A DNA stretch of 64,000 nt from Bettongia penicillata ogilbyi (GCA_023548195.1 JAJHZJ010000496.1:9186070-9250069); one strand, 5' to 3'. Positions 45,189-56,894 are shown, counted from the first letter of the stretch. A program made the numbers and translations. The notes: generated from the sequence alone by a model not told the origin.

Positions 45189-45568
45189 AGCGAAGCATCT
45201 CTGTGACCTACCTGATGCTGACTCATTTTTCCTGTGAAGTTTGGGAATGGGCTAGAGAGGGTTTTAGCAGAGTCAAGGAAAGCAAGAGACTAGCAATGAC
45301 AGGAAACATTTTAATGAGGCTTTTGAGCATTCTCTATTTGATTGGCAACTTGATGGGGAGCTATGAGGATTCCAAGATGCATATTACTCAGAGTGTTTGG
45401 GGGATAATGTTTGCCTGAAAGACACTAAACTAGAAATGCTTGTGTCACCTGGCAGCGTGCATCCTGTCTTACTCGAAAGCATCTACTCATTCATTGTGAT
45501 GAAACCTTTATGTGCATGTCAAGAGGAGAACCAACAGACTTCTGGAAGGGAGTTACCACTTCAGATTC
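45189..45568. other. Unassigned non-coding stretch
   Basis: No recognised repeat; two short plus-strand frames (71 and 80 codons) without a domain. Confidence 0.4.
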
Positions 45569-45579
45569 AAGTGACTCTG

Positions 45580-45801
45580 CTGATTTTCAGTTGTTTCATA
45601 TGTGCCCAGTTCTTTATGAACCCATTTTGGTTTTTTTAATGGCAAAGATTCTAGAATGGTTAGTCATTTCCTTTTCCAGCTCATTTTACAGAAAAGGAAA
45701 CTGAAGCAAATAGAATTAAGTAATCTGTCCAGGGTGACACAGCTAGTAAGTGTCTGAGGCTGGATTTGAACTCATGTCTTCCTGACTCCACACATGCCCA
45801 T
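45580..45801 (-). repeat. tRNA-derived marsupial SINE with duplications
   Basis: Reverse order of the SINE at 6424: gcccagttctttatgaaccc, cattttggtttttttaatgg, ccttttccagctcattttac, gtgacacagctagtaagtgt, ggatttgaactcatgtcttc. The perfect 11-bp duplication aagtgactctg lies at 45569-45579 and 45802-45812. Confidence 0.9.
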
Positions 45802-45812
45802 AAGTGACTCTG

Positions 45813-47504
45813 TTCCATTCAGTGAATATGAAGAGGACCACCCACATAAGAAAACTCAAGTGGTTCTCTTTCATTTAAAACATCACCTATGCCATCTGAT
45901 GACATTTTCCTTCAGCTGTGACCTCTTGGGGGAGACTAGCTACACTTGCCAGTCTTAGATAAAGCAAGGTCATTCAAAGCTTCAGTTTCCTTATTTATAA
46001 AATGCAACCATTAGATTCATAGTGTAAGCTTCCATTTGAATAATTTGGTGTGTGCCTCTTGGTTAACAAGCTTCATCTTAATCACCCAGAGGCACCCACA
46101 ACAGAAAACAAAAGATAAAACCCTATTTCCTTGTAAAAGCATTGACAAGTTACATATAGGATATTTCTCAGATGCAGGCTGGAAAGATCCACTTATGAAA
46201 ATAGGACTCAAGGGTCAATCAAATGTTTTATAATAAATATCCAGAATGTTATCTATCCCATGTCATATAGCACATAATTCTTAATGTTCTCCAAGACAGT
46301 TTACTTTATTTCTTAAAGATCATAAACCAAATCTGAGATCTTTAATTTGAACAAGTAGGGAAAAAATGCCTCCCCCATGACATATAGTCTAATCTTCAAA
46401 TAGGTCACATCCTACCCTGCATATATTAAGAACTCTCTTATTCTGGAGAAAATCTTAGGAAGGCTTCACATCTTTTCTTAGCTATTTTGTTTTGGTTTTG
46501 TTACTTCCCCAGTGTCCTCCTGGATATGTCGTCTGTGTTCCTTACTAAGCTTGCCTTACAAGGCTCTGAGCCCCTGGCTGTCTCTTTGACGATGAGGGGC
46601 TGCCAGAGGCTGCTTTCCTTCCCATCTGTTTCTGGGAATAAGAGTCCCTTTGGATTCTTTTCTTTCTTTTTTTCTTTTCTTCCTGCTTCATCCCATGCCA
46701 GGGTTTTACTCCTCCAGGGTTTTCTCCATCTAGTCTGATCAGCAAAACAAGAGGGGGCATTCCTCTTGCCCCAGTCCCAGTAAGTAACATTCCTCAGTCT
46801 TTTGTAGTCTCTCTTTTCACTCTTTTACTCAAGGCCAGATCCTGTGTCTTTCTTCAGGAATAAAAACACACATTGAAAGTAGTTTGGTATAGAGCCCTAT
46901 AATACCCAAAGGAAATTCTCCTTTCTTTTTGAATGGTGGAGATTGGACCTTAAAATAAATCCAGAGCCTGTCCAATGACTGGCTGAATCCCTCAGCAACA
47001 CTAGTCTAGTTATCTAGAGGTCAACATGCCATCATCTGGAGCCTGACTTTTACCACATTTGGCCCTGAATCCTGGACACATCACTGTATGAGCCCAAGAG
47101 ACCAGGCAGCAAACCTGGTTAATTCAAAGCTTCATCATGACAGTGAAATAAATTTTCCTGAACCTTGTCTAGCCTCATTAGGCTTTATTAAAAAAAAAAT
47201 ACATAACTGAGAAAGAGGCAAAGGTGTGTGTGGTGATAGTAGGAGCGTGGGAGGAAGGTCTGACCATGGCAGATGAAAGTGACAAGAAAGATGTTATTGC
47301 TTTGAGAATGAGAAGTGGTCACTAGTAGTCAGTTTCATGGTTTTATTTCTCCCCAGTGCAAAATAAGCCTTTAATGGATAGGGAAGAAAATGGTTGCAAA
47401 TGATTTCTTTCAGGACAGATTTTTTCCTATACTTCTTTTCACAACATTTCTCCCTTTTCAGATCATCTGGCTATTATAAAAGAAATATTTGGTTAACCAG
47501 CTGG
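45813..47504. other. Mostly unassigned stretch
   Basis: About 1.7 kb. Apart from a MIR-like tail at 45965-46025 (cttcagtttccttatttata), no repeat or exon was recognised. Confidence 0.4.
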
Positions 47505-47572
47505 GCTCTCTCTCTCTCCCTCTCTCTCTCTCTGTCTCTCTCTGTCTCTCTGTCTCTCTGTCTCTCTCTGTC

Positions 47573-47625
<53 letters not shown>

Positions 47626-47634
47626 GTCTCTCTC
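47505..47634 (+). repeat. (CT)n microsatellite with periodic TG
   Basis: About 130 bp of CT with GTCT inserts every 8-12 bp. The Leu/Ser-rich and Arg/Glu-rich open frames are artefacts. Confidence 0.98.
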
Positions 47635-47869
47635 AACAAATTTCATTTACTGGTAAAAATTATTCAAGGTTCTTGAGGGGGAAAAACAAAAGGATTCTAA
47701 TGCCAGCTGAAAAACTTTCTAATTCAAAATTCCTGAGGGTATTTTTTGCTTTTCAGGGATGCAGAAATATCAGTTGTAAGAATCTCAGATGAGATGAGAA
47801 ACAAGATGACCCATATTCTAGTCTTTGGGAAGGTTCTGAAAGCCATGCTTAGTGAATTTTGAATTTTCT
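47635..47869. other. Unassigned short stretch
   Basis: Nothing recognised. Confidence 0.4.
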
Positions 47870-48520
47870 CATTTATTCATTTCAATTCCATACTCATTTA
47901 TTAAGTGCTTTCGACTGGTCAAACACTGTGCAAAGCCTAAGAGATACAATGACAAAAATGAAACAGTCCTCATGTACATTCTGTTGAGGAATAAAATCCA
48001 GGAAAAAGATTAGTAAATAAGTGATTCATTGGAAGGTGGAAAGAGTTCCAATAACAGGGTGGTTCATCAGAAAAGGATCCCCATAGAAGGTAGAAGAAGG
48101 AGAAGCCTCTTGTAGACAAGAAGAATTTTCAATTTTGTCTTTGTATCCTCACTAATGACACACATTAGATGCTTGGCACACATTAGACACTTTTAATAAG
48201 TGCTACTTTAATAGAATTAAAGCTAGGAATTCTAAGAAGCCAAGCTGAGGAAAAATATTTCCAATGTGGGAGATAGCCTACTCAAAGACAAGGAATGGGA
48301 AATGGAATGCTGAGTTTGGAGAAGAGCAATTTGTGAGTCTAGATGGAACATGGAGTGTGACGGGGGTGTAATGTCTGAAAAGCCAGCTTGTGAGGGATTG
48401 TAGATATTAAAGCTGGGAAGTTTGTATTTTGTCTTAGCAGTAATAGAGAGCCATGGAAAATTCTTAATCAAAGGAATGATAAGTTCAGATCTATGCTTTA
48501 GGAAGGTCATTCTTCAAACT
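47870..48520 (-). repeat. L2 LINE 3' UTR, interrupted
   Basis: Reversed terminus at catactcatttattaagtgc. After an interruption at 48121-48205 the reversed 3' UTR resumes with ggaaatggaatgctgagttt, tgtgagggattgtagatatt, agagagccatggaaaattct and aaaggaatgataagttcaga, closely parallel to the copy at 34080. Confidence 0.7.
48121..48210 (+). repeat. L2 3' end nested in opposite orientation
   Basis: attttgtctttgtatcctca, then gatgcttggcacacattaga and cacttttaataagtgctact. A plus-strand L2 tail within the minus-strand L2 at 47870-48520. Confidence 0.6.
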
Positions 48521-49305
48521 GGCTCCTTATTTTCATAGGATTTTTGCTTTACAGATTTCCTAAGGTCTTGTGATCATGTCTTAGTCTAGTGTCAGAAGGA
48601 TCCCTGAATGTATAATTCTTAGCAAAGCAATCTTTGGGTGGAAAAAAAAAAACAATGTGTTTCCCCTTGTTTATTTATATTTTTATTTTTTATTATATTG
48701 CTTTTTTTCTGCACTATTCTAGATTGTGTAGAAAGATTCAACTAAGTTACATTATAATGGAGGAAATGTAAGATGATACATAAATTTAAAGAAATCAGCT
48801 CTGTAAAAGGCAGAAAGGGGGATGTGTGAAAAAAGTCCCAGGGAGCTGATTATCCTTCAAATTTTATAGGAGCCAAAATCATAGCACTTTTCTTTATTTC
48901 CTTGGATGCATCAATCATTACTCCTCTTCCCTGGTGATTGGAGTCTATTCCTGCCTTCTCATCCTGGATCTTTCTTGTTCAAATTCTTTCATAAATATTT
49001 CCCAATTCTCTAGCACCCCCTTCTTGGTTCCCTATTATATGCTGGATAATAGCTCAAAATTCAGTTTCCATCAGCTGTCCCTCACCATTGCTGTGCAAAT
49101 AGGCCACCTCCTTTCCCAAGAACACATGCCCCCAATAGTACCTTTCACACCATTTCTTGTAGACCAGTCACTGTTGGTAATATGTTACAGACTCCTGTCT
49201 GCCTGCCTCTGTTCATATTTCTATTGGTTTTTATGTCATCTGAAATGATGAAAAGTACCCTGTATTGAGGTACATTTTTGCATAAAATAAAAGACCAAAA
49301 TGAAG
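48521..49305. other. Unassigned non-coding stretch
   Basis: No recognised repeat or exon; a 104-codon plus-strand frame (48934-49248) has no known domain. Confidence 0.4.
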
Positions 49306-49309
49306 GCTC

Positions 49310-49490
49310 ACTCCCAACCATCAGTCAACGATCATCTATTAAGTACTACTATAGCCCAGGCATTGAGCTAAGCCTGGGGATGCAAAAAAAACCCAAAAAA
49401 CAAAAACAAAGGCAAACCTCCTGCTTTTGAAGAGCTTATATTCTAAAGTGGGAGGCCATATATGTCTTAATAAGGGAGACTCTATACATA
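49310..49490 (-). repeat. L2 LINE 3' end
   Basis: acgatcatctattaagtact, then gcccaggcattgagctaagc and gaagagcttatattctaaag. Confidence 0.7.
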
Positions 49491-50035
49491 GGGGGGTCTT
49501 GTCTGTGGAGAAGCACTTTGACCTGAAAACTGATAGGGATCGTGAACAGAGTCACCTGGGAGTAAATTGACGAATTTTGTCTAATAGTGGCAACCACATT
49601 GATTAGATTAGACTCGAGAACTGGAAAGTTAGGGGAAGGGGATTACTGGAGGATGTAAACCTGGATCATTGGAAGGATGGTGCTGCCTTTGAGACAAATA
49701 TGGACGTTAGGAAGAAATCTAGGTTGGTCATTCTCATGGATCATCACCCAAAACAAATTTAAATGACAAAAGATTTTCTGAACACAATAAGGCTCCCTGT
49801 ACCTCTTTGTCTATGATACTATAGAGATTCCTCTATGAAATCCTGGCTTAAAGTCTTAGTAGCCATTAGGAAAAAAAAATTGTTTTAGCATTCAACAAAG
49901 GAAAAGATACGGGGATGAAGACTGTACCCAACTGATTTTGGGCAGCTGGACAGTCAAGTCATAAGGTTAATACCTCTGTATACCTGTCCATCAAGTTATT
50001 TCACTGTATCTATACTTATGCCTATACCTGTACTT
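49491..50035. other. Unassigned non-coding stretch
   Basis: Nothing recognised. Confidence 0.4.
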
Positions 50036-50037
50036 AC

Positions 50038-50128
50038 AGCTCTCTCTCTCTTTCTCTTTCTCTCTCTCTCTCTCACTCTCTCTCCATCTATCTATTTATT
50101 TATCTATTTATTATCTATCTATTTTTCA
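50038..50128 (+). repeat. (CT)n and (ATCT)n microsatellite
   Basis: CT run then ATCT/ATTT units. Confidence 0.95.
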
Positions 50129-50575
50129 GTCCCCACAGATGGATAATATACTTGGGCCAGAATGTAATAGAAGGAGGAAGAAAATGTTGCCAAATAGTTG
50201 TACTTGAAAACTAACACAGCACTTTTGAAGACTGTGAGTGGCATCCCAGGGTCAAGCTCACTTTAAAAAAATGAATATTCTGCTAGTGATGCTATATCCA
50301 TGACTGCAAATTCCAGAATGTCAAAATCCCTGAAGAACCTAAAAATGTTACATGGAAGCCAAAAAAATGAATGTGATCTTAAGTGAAGGGCATTTAGGTT
50401 CATCAGAGTGTAGCGTCTGGCACAGGAATAGGGGCCATTTTCCAAGTGGGGGTAGGTCTGGTCAGAACAGAAAGGGATAATTAGAGTCACTTCTGCCTAT
50501 GGAGTTTTATGAAGGACTTTGAAAAGATGGAGTAAATTCAGAGGAGAGTGTCTAGGGTGGTTAGAGAATGCTAAA
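50129..50575. other. Unassigned non-coding stretch
   Basis: Nothing recognised with confidence. Confidence 0.35.
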
Positions 50576-50579
50576 GCAA

Positions 50580-52345
50580 GCTATGTCAGTCAATAGCAAA
50601 CATTTATTTGGTGCCTACCATGTCCTAGGTGCTATGCATAGTGTTGGGTTCATAAAGCAAGGCAAAAAAAAAAAAAATCAGCCATTGCTCTCAAGGAGTT
50701 CACAACAATGGGAGAGAAAATATGGAAGCAGTTATGTGCAAACAATGTATATTCAAGAAATTGAAGGTAATATCACAGGGAAGGCACTAAGATTAAGGGA
50801 GACTGGAAATAGCTTCTTACACAAGGTGGTACTTTAGCTTAGACTTGAAGGAAGCTGGGAAAACTAGGGGGCAGCAGGTGCCACAGTGGATAGAGTGCCA
50901 TGCCTGAAGTCAGGAAATTCTGAATTCAAATCTGGCCTGAGATAAGTGTCTGTGTGACTCTGCGCAGTCACTTAGCCACAGTTTCCTCATCTATGAAATG
51001 AGCTGGAGAAGGAAATAGTCAAACCACACCAGTATCTTTGCCAAGAAAACCTCAGATGAGGTTAAGGAAGAGCCAGTCATGACTGAAACAACTGGAAAAC
51101 AAGGAAAGCTAGGAGGCAGGGGTGAGGAGGGAGAGAATTCTAGAAAATGGGTACAGGTGATGAAAATGCCTAGAGTTAAGAGATGAATTATTGGAACAGC
51201 AAGGAAGTCAATGTCACGGTCTTGTACAATATGTGTGTGGGAGTGAAGGGGGATATAAGGAGTAAGCAGATGGGAAAGGCAGGAAGGGACAAGGCTGTAA
51301 AAACACATGGAAGTTTTTATATTTGATTTTGAAAGTAATTCTGAGTCACTAGAATTTATTGAATGAAAGGGAGGGGAAGTAATCTGGTTAGGCCTGCACT
51401 GAAAAAGATGGACTTAGCATCAGAGTAGAACATGACTTGAAATCAGAAGAGACTTGTGGCAGGGAGACCAACTAACAGACTTTTACAAGAGTCCAGGCAT
51501 GAAGTGATGAAGTTCCATACCTGGGGTAGCATGGACGAGGAGAGAAGGGATCATACGTATATGTTGCAAAGGTAAAAACCACAAGACTTAGAAATGAACT
51601 GTTTACTGGGACAGAGTGACCTAACTGTGAATCTGGGTGACCAGTAGAATCTTGGGGCTATTGACAGAAATAGGGAAGGAAGCTAGGAAGAGAGGAAAGA
51701 TATTGATTTTGGTTTTGGATATTTGAATTTAAGATGCCGACAGGACATCAGTTCAAGATATCTAATAGGCAGTTGGAGATGCAAGTCGGGAAATCAGGAG
51801 ACAGGTTAGGGGTAGAGAAATGTCTGAGAATCATCTAGGTAAAATTGATAGTTAAATTCAAGAGAACCGAAGGAGTCACCACATGAAATAGTGTAGAGGG
51901 AGACGAGAAGGGGTCTTAAGACAGAGTCTTCAAGGACAACCGTGGTTAGTAATAGGTAGAGGAAGTACCAAGAAAAAGCTGTTATGAGAGCCTACAGAAA
52001 AGAGAGCATCAAGAAGAGAGTGCCCAACAGTGCTAAATATTGTGGAGAGGTCAATAAGAGTGAGGGTTGAGAAATGGCCATACGATTTGATAATGAGGAG
52101 AACATTGGATCCTTAAGAGAGTACAAAGTTTTAATTGAATGATGAGTTGGGAAGCCAGACTGCAGAAATCTAACAAGGAATTGAGTAGAAAGGAAATGGA
52201 GGTACCAATTGTAGACAGCTTTCTCAAGGAGTTTAGATAGAAAAGGAGTGAGATATAGGTGGCAGTCAGTAGGAATGGATAGATCAGGTGAAGATTTTTA
52301 AGCGTCTTTTGAGTTGATAAAGATTGGCTTAGGAAATAAGATGAG
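50580..52345 (-). mobile_element. L2 (CR1-clade) LINE with reverse-transcriptase remnant
   Basis: The longest L2 in the window, read right to left. Its 3' terminus is at about 50590 (gcaaacatttatttggtgcc). The 3' UTR runs to about 51600, broken by a SINE. Beyond that the minus strand has decayed reverse-transcriptase text: LIDLSTIF near 52055-52030 stands where the family has LxDLSaAFD, followed toward lower coordinates by a VVLEDSVLRP block in the place of the conserved GVPQGSVLGP, and by an eroded YxDDSQ region near 51820. No intact frame. 5'-truncated near 52345. The 201-codon minus frame (52051-52656) is a chance read-through of this L2, a TG array and a LINE-1. Confidence 0.75.
50869..51101 (+). 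repeat. tRNA-derived SINE nested in L2
   Basis: Head gcagcaggtgccacagtgga, body gaattcaaatctggcctgag, core gcgcagtcacttagccacag, tail gccaagaaaacctcagatga. A 12-bp duplication matching at 10 of 12 lies at 50857-50868 (gggaaaactagg) and 51102-51113 (aggaaagctagg). Confidence 0.85.
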
Positions 52346-52389
52346 GGTAGAGCATATTGGGGAAAAAAGAAGGCATGGGAGAGTATGGT

Positions 52390-52446
52390 AATTATACATC
52401 TGTGAACAAAGGTAAATCTCTGAGCCTGTTTCAACACTGGCAAAAT
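52390..52446 (+). repeat. MIR-class core fragment
   Basis: tgaacaaaggtaaatctctg followed by agcctgtttc fits a MIR core cut off by the TG array. Confidence 0.4.
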
Positions 52447-52469
52447 GTGTGTGTACATGTGCATGTGCA

Positions 52470-52501
<32 letters not shown>
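52446..52501 (+). repeat. (TG)n microsatellite
   Basis: TG run with a few CA substitutions, directly at the truncated 5' edge of the LINE-1 fragment. Confidence 0.96.
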
Positions 52502-53095
52502 CTGAACAAGTTGTGGTATATGAATGTAATCAAATGCTGTTGTGCTATGAAAAAGGATGAACAAGTGGACATCATAAAAACCTGGAAAGACTTATATGAA
52601 CTGATGCTGAGTGAAGTGAGCAGAACCAGGAGAACAGTATACACAGTAACTGCCACAGCATGTAAGGACTGTTTTTAATAGACTTAGCTCTTCATAGCAA
52701 TGCAAAGACCTAAAATATTTCCAAAGGGCTCATGATGCAAAATGGCACATTTTCCACATCCAGAGAAAGAACTATGAAGCAAGAATGCAGAATGAAGCAG
52801 GCTATTTTCTCTTTTGTTATGTTTTGTTTTTCTCATAGTTTCTCCCATTTGTTTTTTAATTCTTCTATGCAACATGACTAATGTGAAAATGTGTTTAATA
52901 AAGATCTACGTGTAGAGTTCATATAAGATTGCATGCCATCTCAGGAAGGGAGTAGAGAGGGATGAGGAGAAAATTTAAAACTTATGGAAGTGATTGCTGA
53001 AAACTGAAAACAAGTAAATTAATTAATTTTGAGGAAAAAAAGAATGCACTCCAAAAAAAGTAAATAAATGAAATTTAAAAAATCATTAGATTTTT
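52502..53095 (+). mobile_element. LINE-1 3' end fragment, 5'-truncated
   Basis: gctgaacaagttgtggtata, aacctggaaagacttatatg, ctgagtgaagtgagcagaac, tagacttagctcttcatagc, cacatccagagaaagaacta, ttcttctatgcaacatgact, then A-rich 3' end near 53040-53090. The best-preserved LINE-1 3' end of the window. Confidence 0.9.
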
Positions 53096-53154
53096 CCAAA
53101 AGTAGGATGGAATATTTTTTAAGGTAGTGAGTTCCTGATCGTCACTGGAGATCT

Positions 53155-53325
53155 TCAATGGGAGGTAGGCAGAAGGCATAGAATTGAATTCCTTCTCTAC
53201 CTGTGACCTTGGAGCAATCACTTAACCTCCATAGGCCCTCAGTTCCTTACCTCTATAATAAGGATATTAGACTAGACAGCCTCTGAGGTCTCTTCCAGTT
53301 CTAAATGTTTGATACTATTATTCTA
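53155..53325 (+). repeat. MIR-class SINE
   Basis: ctacctgtgaccttggagca, atcacttaacctccataggc, ataaggatattagactagac, gaggtctcttccagttctaa. Confidence 0.8.
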
Positions 53326-53788
53326 AGTAAATGCTAGGTGACCAAGTTGTTCACAGTGTGGTTGATAGTGTTTATTATGCTTTGAGTGTAGGCTAGAATG
53401 GATGACTTTTGCATTTTCTTTAAATCTTGAGAGCTCTCTGATTCTTTTATCCTTGACATATGAATGCTTTTCCTGGTAGACCTTTTCTTATAACAATAAA
53501 GAGATGCAATGCTAAAAGCAGTAAAAAATAGGTGTCAATAATTTGGCTTCCTCTGAAACTTCAGTGACACAACCTTAGCCATTCAACTTCCTAACACAAC
53601 AAAACTAGGCCTTTTCTGGGTTAATGAAACACTTTCAAAGGTGTTTGCCCCCTCATTTTCATGTACTGTAGCACTTTATTTATGAAAGATTTTATGAAAT
53701 AGATGTTTTCCCACAACCAAGGAAAATATTCGAGGTGATTAATCCATTTCTGCAAATTATTGTCAACTATCTCATTGCCATCATTACC

Positions 53789-53821
<33 letters not shown>

Positions 53822-53930
53822 TGGTAGTTACAATAAACTATTAATTACACTATTATAACTGGCTTTTTACACAGAGATTATCCCAACAAAGGAAGTAAAC
53901 TTCTTAAAAAAAAAGTCACAGGGCAGCTAG
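53326..53930. other. Unassigned stretch with a (CCA/TCA)n tract
   Basis: Contains a CAC/CAT triplet array at 53786-53820 (accaccaccaccaccaccat, then tcatcatcatcatcat). Otherwise unrecognised. Confidence 0.5.
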
Positions 53931-54085
53931 GTGGTCCAATGAACAGAGCATGGACCTGGGAGTCAAGAGGACCTGAGTTCAAAATGGCCTCAGACACTTG
54001 ACACTTAATGTTTGTGTGACCTTGGGCAAGTCACTTAACTCTAATAGTCTAGCCTCTACCCTCTAAAAAATAAACAAAGAAACAA
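53931..54085 (+). repeat. tRNA-derived SINE, short form
   Basis: gggcagctaggtggtccaat, gggagtcaagaggacctgag, cagacacttgacacttaatg, tgaccttgggcaagtcactt, then an A-rich end (taaacaaagaaacaag) without the RTE-like tail. Confidence 0.85.
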
Positions 54086-54589
54086 GCCACCAATGATCCT
54101 TCTTTCTGAATTGCCATTTGTCTTCTCTTTTTGAGCTTATTGGGATACCTTTAGTGCCTTTCTTATCTTAAGCCATTCATTCACTAGCAGGCCACTGAAT
54201 ACCTATGTAGCATCCTCTGTGCTGTCACTGGCCCAATTGGCACATGTACTGGAAGGCTGGCTCCTTAGAAAGCAGTTGGCTACCATTCCCTCCAGGATTT
54301 TAATGGTAAGTCTTAGCAGTTATAGCTTCTAATATTGTCTCTCATGAGCCTCTCTCTAGTCTTCTCATTATCAATCAGTAATACTCTCTTACCTTTCAGA
54401 AAAATGATTTACTAAGAATAGTAGATTACAAAACAATCCTCCCAAACTGAAGCATTTTATCCTCTTGCACACAGAATGGACTTCGACTTAAAGTACAATG
54501 GGACTGAGGCACACATTTAGAGAACATGAAGACAACAATTACTTTGAAATTCCTGGCCTTCAGCATTTTTTCTTTTTTCTTTTTAGTGG
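54086..54589. other. Unassigned non-coding stretch
   Basis: Nothing recognised. Confidence 0.4.
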
Positions 54590-55350
54590 AGTCCTACTGA
54601 TGTTCCTTTTAGATGGGGCTTTTTAGTGGGCTCTGAGAATTAGGGCCTTTCTAGATTCCATAGGCAATATTTTTGTGTAAGGGTAAGCTAAGTAGGATCT
54701 TTTGCTGTTTTTGTTTTAGTATAATCAAGTGCCTCTGATTGCATCTTGCCTTTATCAACCAAGAGTCTTTACTAGGAAGAAAGTACAGAAGTAAGAGTTT
54801 CTTTAACTAGAAACAGTATATGTATTTGTATTGCTAATGTGATTAAAGATCTTCCCCACCCATTAATGCACCTCAGAAGATTTGTGGGGAGGGCCTATGC
54901 CTTTTGTTAATGAGGCACTGGTTGTCAAGGGTTGTAATGCCCTCTGGCTCTAAAAAATGTATAAATACTCTGAGTTGAGGTTTTACTTTGGGGCTTACTG
55001 ACTGGAAGTGTTTGCTTGGCCAGACAAGTCTCTGGGTAGCTAAGGTGCCCCCCAGCTTTGAAAGCCCAGATGTTGATTCTTCCTTCTTTGGTAACTAAGG
55101 TCAGACAGTTGGACCTGTCTGTTGATTTGTGATGTATGTATCGATTATGGTCAGACAGTTGGAAGCTATATATGTTGATTGCTGGTTTCTCTGCATTTTC
55201 TCTGAAGTTCAGGGTGCTGACTTTTCCCCTGAACCAGGTGAATGATAAATGTACTCAATTAAAGGAGATTGTTAACCCCTCAAAAGCTGCCTTTCTTTTT
55301 ATAAATGCAGATCTAAGAACCTATGATAGCAGCCCCACATCCTGTGTATG
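54590..55350 (+). mobile_element. Probable solo LTR of an endogenous retrovirus-like element
   Basis: Recognised by resemblance to a marsupial LTR family and by layout. A TATA-like box (tgtataaatactctga) is at 54958, followed by an R/U5-like segment beginning gcttactgactggaagtgtt, an internal repeat of ggtcagacagttgga (55099-55113 and 55149-55163), and an attaaagg motif near 55258. No gag, pol or env-like sequence lies on either side, so a solo LTR is inferred. Exact ends and a flanking duplication were not found. Alternative: an unrelated repeat. Confidence 0.5.
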
Positions 55351-56209
55351 TCGGGGTGCTTATTGATCCACTCTGTTGAATCTTCCAATCTCATGAGCAC
55401 ATTACTCCCATAATACTCATTCACCCAAAGATCAGGAAAAGATAAAAATGAAAGATAGAGGCAATTTATGCTCACAGATGAATGATGATTCTCTTTCTTC
55501 TTTCCCCTTTGAAGTTCCCAGCAGTCCTTTCTCACTCATTTTCAGAAAGGAAAAGTAACAAAAGAACTAATAGAGTGTTGGACCACATCTTTTGCATGCA
55601 CACTCAATTCTTCACCAATTCATGGATTATCAATCCTTTTGGCTCCTTGGCCAACTTGAAGACCCCTCTATACAATACTAACCTTGCAAGCTCTCATGGA
55701 TGGAAATAGGCTCAGGAAACCTCCATGTGTTAGGTTGGCCTCAGGCAGGGAGTATTTTCACATTTGCTGTATCACCAACCATGAAAAACAAATCTGGTTA
55801 ACTACCATTTCATGTGGGGCATGTGCATATTCTAATCTTGGATAGCAATTCCCTTTTAAGTTAAGTAAGTTGAGTGACCTATGAATGCCAGACAATTATG
55901 TAAAAAAAGCAAAAAAGATGAGGAGCATCTGTGCCGCCTGATGACTGAATGGACCTTGGACAATTTTGCCTCATGCCCTTGCAATGTCATTCTTTCTGGA
56001 CAAATTTGTAAGTTCTATGATTCAAGAGCCCTTGTTCTTTCTAATGCACCATAATTTCTCTTAGAGGGATCCAAGAGCAGCAAATTCATTGAGAGAAGGC
56101 TTCAGAGCAAGCCTTTTCCATGGAAGATGTCAACCAGGAAGCTCTCACTATTGATTTAGAATCATAACCTTGGAACTCAAAATGACCTTAGTCATCGATA
56201 TCAATGCCT
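55351..56209. other. Unassigned non-coding stretch
   Basis: No recognised repeat or exon. Confidence 0.4.
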
Positions 56210-56412
56210 TTTTTTTACACCTAAAGAACCGAAAGATGAGAGAAACAGATTCCAGAACTAGAGAAGGAAGGAACCTCAGAGACCTTTCACTTTATATATG
56301 AGAAAACTGAGGCTCAGAAAAGTTAAGTAACATCCATTTTCACCAAGGCAATACATATCAGTAATAGGATTTAAACCTAAGTCTTCTGAGTCCAGACCCA
56401 TTACCCTTTCTG
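56210..56412 (-). repeat. MIR-class SINE
   Basis: atatgagaaaactgaggctc, agaaaagttaagtaacatcc, taggatttaaacctaagtct, ctgagtccagacccattacc. Confidence 0.8.
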
Positions 56413-56489
56413 CTGGGAATTTAATTGCCCAAGGGCAATTGGGATATGTATAATTGAAAGGCATATAGGTGAAAAATGTCCCATTATCC

Positions 56490-56690
56490 AACTTAAGATG
56501 ATTGATTTAGAGTTAGAAGGGGCCCAGGAACCTCTTGAGTCCATCCCACCATTTGACAGATTAGACAGCTCTAGACTAGGGAGATGAATTGGTTGTCCAA
56601 GGTTATACAGGTTGTTAATACCAGAGATAGTATTGGAATCCATATCCCCTAGCTTCAGAATTGGTGCTTTTTCCACTGGACCATATAAAT
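56490..56690 (-). repeat. MIR-class SINE
   Basis: gagtccatcccaccatttga, gaattggttgtccaaggtta, tacaggttgttaataccaga, gtattggaatccatatcccc. Confidence 0.7.
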
Positions 56691-56894
56691 GTCTTTATGA
56701 TATGCTGAGGAACTGCTTGGTAACCCATAGTCATTATTGAGAAATCTAAAGATGTAATGTCTTAGAAGAGGCAGTAAGAGACCTCACAAAAGCACAATGT
56801 GATAGGAACTCATTCTCAGGGTTATTTCAAAAGGATTCCATCTCCACAATGTTGATCAGAAAGGAAAAGTCACATCTGTTTACATGCTGGCAAT
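56691..56894. other. Unassigned short stretch
   Basis: Nothing recognised. Confidence 0.4.

Noticed and set aside
47394..47792. 132-codon Leu/Ser-rich ORF
   Set aside because: Its body is the CT microsatellite at 47505-47634.
52051..52656. 201-codon minus-strand ORF, the longest in the window
   Set aside because: It reads through LINE-1 3' sequence, a TG microsatellite and a decayed L2 in turn, so it is a chance concatenation and not a gene.
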